From Caulobacter sp. SLTY (GTDB lineage: Bacteria > Pseudomonadota > Alphaproteobacteria > Caulobacterales > Caulobacteraceae): 64,000 nt of DNA. Below the pieces are notes generated by a model. It worked only from the letters and a program-made list of their open reading frames with translations. It made no database searches and was not told the origin of the DNA. Shown piece after piece: positions 61,361 through 64,000 of the stretch. The DNA lies in assembly GCF_009905535.1 (NCBI RefSeq), contig NZ_JAAALA010000021.1:1-64000 (forward strand). Direction: 5' to 3'. Numbering within the stretch: position 1 is the first letter of the stretch; each line of letters starts with the position of its first letter. A program made the translations under genes and the position numbers.

Positions 61361-62146
61361 ATGCGCTCGATCCTCTTCGCCGCCTACTACTGGACCGCCA
61401 CGGTGTTCTACGCCCTAAGCGCGTTGCTGCTGTCGATCCTGCCCGGCCGCCGGCCGATGGCGGGGGCGATCAAGCTCTACACCCACCGGATGATGTGGGG
61501 CATGCGGGCCATCGCCGGCATCGACATCGAGGTAAAGGGCAAGGAGCGCCTGCCCAAGGGCGCCTTCATCATCGCGGCCAAGCACCACAGCTGGGGCGAC
61601 GGCTTCGTGCTTTATTCCAGCGTCCCGAACCTGACCTTCGTCACCGGCGACCACCTGGAAAAGATGCCGCTGATCGGCGGCATCCTGAGGAAGCTGGGCG
61701 CCATCGTGGTCGACAACTGCGGCGGACCCGAAGCCCGCAAGGCCCTGGCCACCAGCGCCGCTGAGGCCCACCGCGAAGGCCGCCGCATCCTGATCTTCCC
61801 GGAAGGCAACCTGGCCAAGCCGGGCGAGCACTTCCGCTACCGCTCGGGCGTCTACTTCATGGCCCGCGACTTCGGTCTTCCGGTGGTGCCGGTGGCCACC
61901 AACCTCGGCCTGTTCTGGCAGCAGCAGGACTTCCAGAAGACCCCCGGCAAGGCGACCGTCGAATTCCTCGACCCCATCGAGGTCGGGGACGACAAGAACG
62001 CCTTCCTCACCCGGCTGCGCGACGTGGTCGAGACCCGCAGCCAGGAACTGATCGCCGAGGCCACCGGCAATCCGGTCGAACCCTCGGTGCTGGTCCCGAC
62101 GCCGGATGAACTGCGGAAGATGCAGTCCGAGGCGGTGGCGGCTTAA
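61361..62146 (+). CDS. PlsC-like lysophospholipid acyltransferase
   Basis: 261 aa. One N-terminal membrane segment (VFYALSALLLSILPG), catalytic HHSWGD (HX4D, about residue 73), and FPEGNLAKPGE. Acylates lysophosphatidate or a related lipid at the inner membrane. Converges by 4 bp with the transglutaminase-like gene. Confidence 0.87.
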   Translation: MRSILFAAYYWTATVFYALSALLLSILPGRRPMAGAIKLYTHRMMWGMRAIAGIDIEVKGKERLPKGAFIIAAKHHSWGDGFVLYSSVPNLTFVTGDHLEKMPLIGGILRKLGAIVVDNCGGPEARKALATSAAEAHREGRRILIFPEGNLAKPGEHFRYRSGVYFMARDFGLPVVPVATNLGLFWQQQDFQKTPGKATVEFLDPIEVGDDKNAFLTRLRDVVETRSQELIAEATGNPVEPSVLVPTPDELRKMQSEAVAA

Positions 62147-62946
62147 GCCAGCTCTTCGGCGATCACCTTGAACCCCACCAGATCGGCCCGGCCGAAGGTG
62201 GTAGTGATCGCCACGTCGGTCGCGTCACGGCCCCAGGCCATCAGGATGCGGCCGATGCGGGGCTTGTTGTGGCGGGCGTCGAAGGTGTGCCAGTCGCCGC
62301 CCAGGTAGACCTGGAACCAGGCGCTGAAGTCCATCTCGCCCACCACAGGAACGCCGATGTCGCCGAGGTAGCCGGTGCAGTAGCGCGCCGGGATGTTCAT
62401 GCACCGGCACAGGGTCACCGCCAGGTGCGCGAAGTCGCGGCAGACCCCCTGCCCTTCCTCATGGGCCTCGAAGGCGGTCTTGGTCGAGCGGGCATGGTGG
62501 TAGCCGAACTCGATGCGGTTGTGGGCGTAGGCGACGATGGCCTGAACCCGGCCCCAGCCGGGCGGAATGTCCCCGAACTCCCGCCAGGCGAGGTCGCGTA
62601 GCAGCTCCAGCTCGCAGTAGCGGGACGGCAGCAGGAATTGGATCGCCTCGTCCGGAAGGTCTTCAACGGGATGCTGGACGGCGTCCGGCGTCGCCCGGTC
62701 AGGCTCTCCGGTATCGCGGATGATGAAGTCGTTGTGCAGCACGAACCGCCCGGCCGGGGCCAGGACGCGGGTGCACAGATTGCCGAAGCTGTCGCGGTAG
62801 CTGTGGATCGGAACCTGCGGCGTGGTCTGCAACAAGTCCGGTGTTTCCAGATCGTCGAACCGCTCCGATCGAACGTTCAACATCAGCAGCATGGGCGTCG
62901 GCGCCGGCAGCTCGTAGGTAATCTCGTAGCCCGCCCTGATGCGCAT
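62143..62946 (-). CDS. Transglutaminase-like family protein
   Basis: 267 aa. Catalytic Cys in GQGVCRDFAHLAV, His in WHTFDARHNKPRIG, and Asp following. Typical small bacterial transglutaminase-like/cysteine protease; no signal peptide. Same strand as a second such gene 15 bp upstream. Confidence 0.87.
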   Translation of the reverse strand: MRIRAGYEITYELPAPTPMLLMLNVRSERFDDLETPDLLQTTPQVPIHSYRDSFGNLCTRVLAPAGRFVLHNDFIIRDTGEPDRATPDAVQHPVEDLPDEAIQFLLPSRYCELELLRDLAWREFGDIPPGWGRVQAIVAYAHNRIEFGYHHARSTKTAFEAHEEGQGVCRDFAHLAVTLCRCMNIPARYCTGYLGDIGVPVVGEMDFSAWFQVYLGGDWHTFDARHNKPRIGRILMAWGRDATDVAITTTFGRADLVGFKVIAEELA

Positions 62947-62961
62947 TTTTACCCTGAATAG

Positions 62962-63876
62962 TTAGCCAGCCCTCGCAACTCGCAGGAACGGCAAGGGTTG
63001 CACCTCAGCCTCCGACTCGACCGAAATATCCACAGCGACGTCCATGCCGAGGGCATCTTCCGGCTCGCCATCGTAGCTGCCGTACAGCGGCAGGGCCATG
63101 CGCGGGTCGGAGACCACGGCGACACGGATCAGGTCGGTGTTGCCGACGATCCCGTTCGTGGGGTCGAAGTCCACCCAGCCGCAGCCGGGCACGAACACCC
63201 GCGTCCAGGCGTGGGTATGGCCGCCGCCGGTGCGGCCGGCCTTGGCCGAGCCGGAATAGACGTAACCGGAGACGAACCGCGCGGCGAGGCCGAGGCTGCG
63301 GGCGGCCTCCATCATCAGAACCGCGAAGTCGCGGCAGCTGCCGGTGCGCAGGGCAAGCGTCTCGGCCGGGGTCTGCGGGGCGCCGTGAAGGCGCAGGGCA
63401 TAGGCGAAGTCGGCCCGGATGGCGTGGGTCATGTCGCTGAGCAACGAGGAAACGCGAGTGGCTCCATGCCCGTGCAGGAAGCTCTTGGCGAACGCCTCGA
63501 CCTGGCCCTCGTCCGCATGCCGCCGGCGCAGCGAGGCGGCCAGTTCCGGCTGCTCCTCGGGATCATAGAAGGGCTGGCCGACCAGGGCGCTGGCGTCCTC
63601 AAGGTCGAGGGGATCGGCGACGATGTGGTTCAGGCGGACCTTGCTCTCGAAAGTCAGGGTGTCGGACAAGCCCTCGAACCGCGCCACCCCGACACAGGCG
63701 CCGGCGGCGTCCTGGATATGACGCAGCAGGCTGGGCTCGGGGGAGATGGTCAGATCGGAGGAGACGATCTGCTGGTCGAACGCCTGCAGGGGCCGAAGCA
63801 TCATGCGATGCTCGCCGAAAGCGACAGGCTTTCCATACCGGTAGGTGGTCCGGTGACATATGGAGACCAACTTCAT
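62962..63876 (-). CDS. Transglutaminase-like family protein (paralogous type)
   Basis: 304 aa. N-terminal beta domain (SICHRTTYRYGKPVAFGEH), then catalytic Cys in TGSCRDFAVLMMEA, His in GGHTHAWTRVFVPG, Asp in GWVDFDPTNG. Forms a pair with the downstream gene; divergent from the next gene across 23 bp. Confidence 0.88.
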   Translation of the reverse strand: MKLVSICHRTTYRYGKPVAFGEHRMMLRPLQAFDQQIVSSDLTISPEPSLLRHIQDAAGACVGVARFEGLSDTLTFESKVRLNHIVADPLDLEDASALVGQPFYDPEEQPELAASLRRRHADEGQVEAFAKSFLHGHGATRVSSLLSDMTHAIRADFAYALRLHGAPQTPAETLALRTGSCRDFAVLMMEAARSLGLAARFVSGYVYSGSAKAGRTGGGHTHAWTRVFVPGCGWVDFDPTNGIVGNTDLIRVAVVSDPRMALPLYGSYDGEPEDALGMDVAVDISVESEAEVQPLPFLRVARAG

Positions 63877-63899
63877 CCTGTCATCAAACCGTCGATTCC

Positions 63900-64000
63900 A
63901 TGAACGAGGCCATAACCGTGTTGTCAGCCGGCGATCAGCCGCCCGTCATTGTGCGAAATCCAGGCGCCCGATCGCCCTATCTGCTGGTGGGGGATCACGC
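63900..64000 (+). CDS. N-formylglutamate amidohydrolase-like protein (partial)
   Basis: The first 33 codons, ending RSPYLLVGDH, match the usual N-terminus of this family. The rest lies beyond the window. Confidence 0.6.
   Translation, partial: MNEAITVLSAGDQPPVIVRNPGARSPYLLVGDH

Overview
The window is high-GC DNA from an alphaproteobacterium, most likely a member of the Caulobacteraceae (Phenylobacterium- or Caulobacter-like). The best evidence is the tig-clpP-cicA-clpX block with cicA inverted between clpP and clpX, the 420-residue ClpX, the glnB-glnA pair, and dispersed GC-rich intergenic hairpins. No taxonomic search was possible.

Left flank (1-9298): the end of a FAD-dependent oxidoreductase, a Crp/Fnr regulator divergent from a TauD-like dioxygenase, clpX, cicA, clpP and tig (each of clpX, clpP and tig with its own position and, for all three, a hairpin terminator), a secreted hypothetical protein, and tRNA-Leu(UAG). 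All but the dioxygenase and cicA lie on the minus strand.

Island (about 9260-34763): a 25.4-kb integrated element bounded by a perfect 49-bp direct repeat. The repeat is the 5' half of tRNA-Leu(UAG), from 10 bp upstream of the gene to the last base of the anticodon loop. A tyrosine integrase next to the right repeat ends on a stop codon inside it. The orientation is the reverse of the usual one: the island replaces the DNA upstream of the tRNA, and the old promoter plus a tRNA 5' fragment sit at the far end. The cargo is mostly defence. It holds a left cassette (WYL regulator, EF-hand/SHOCT membrane protein, RSH-type HD hydrolase, orphan 283-aa protein). Next is a six-gene chain hsdM-hsdS-orphan-mcrB-mcrC-hsdR in which every junction overlaps by 4 bp. 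Divergent from it is a complete type I Zorya operon zorABCD. Small unknown genes follow, then a tandem duplication of a small gene with an HNH-like Cys/His signature. Each copy is preceded by an AT-rich promoter region framed by a 16-bp inverted repeat with exactly 83 nt between the arms. An excisionase-like protein and the integrase close the island. The duplicated module, the left cassette and the hsd/mcr hybrid are the best candidates for something undescribed.

Right flank (34764-64000): ordinary chromosomal genes. They cover NAD(P)HX repair, a histidine phosphatase, a thiolase-like protein without the usual cysteine, nitrogen regulation and assimilation (glnB, glnA), a Kazal-domain lipoprotein, paired amidohydrolases (the second lacking HxH), a CHASE2/secreted protein/M48 protease operon, parE, trehalose synthesis (otsB-otsA) with a fatty acid hydroxylase-family protein, a DEAD-box helicase, an aldehyde dehydrogenase, a diguanylate cyclase, an enoyl-CoA hydratase, a frameshifted tfoX-like gene divergent from a TetR regulator with two operator-like palindromes, a PlsC-like acyltransferase, two transglutaminase-like proteins, and the start of an N-formylglutamate amidohydrolase-like gene.
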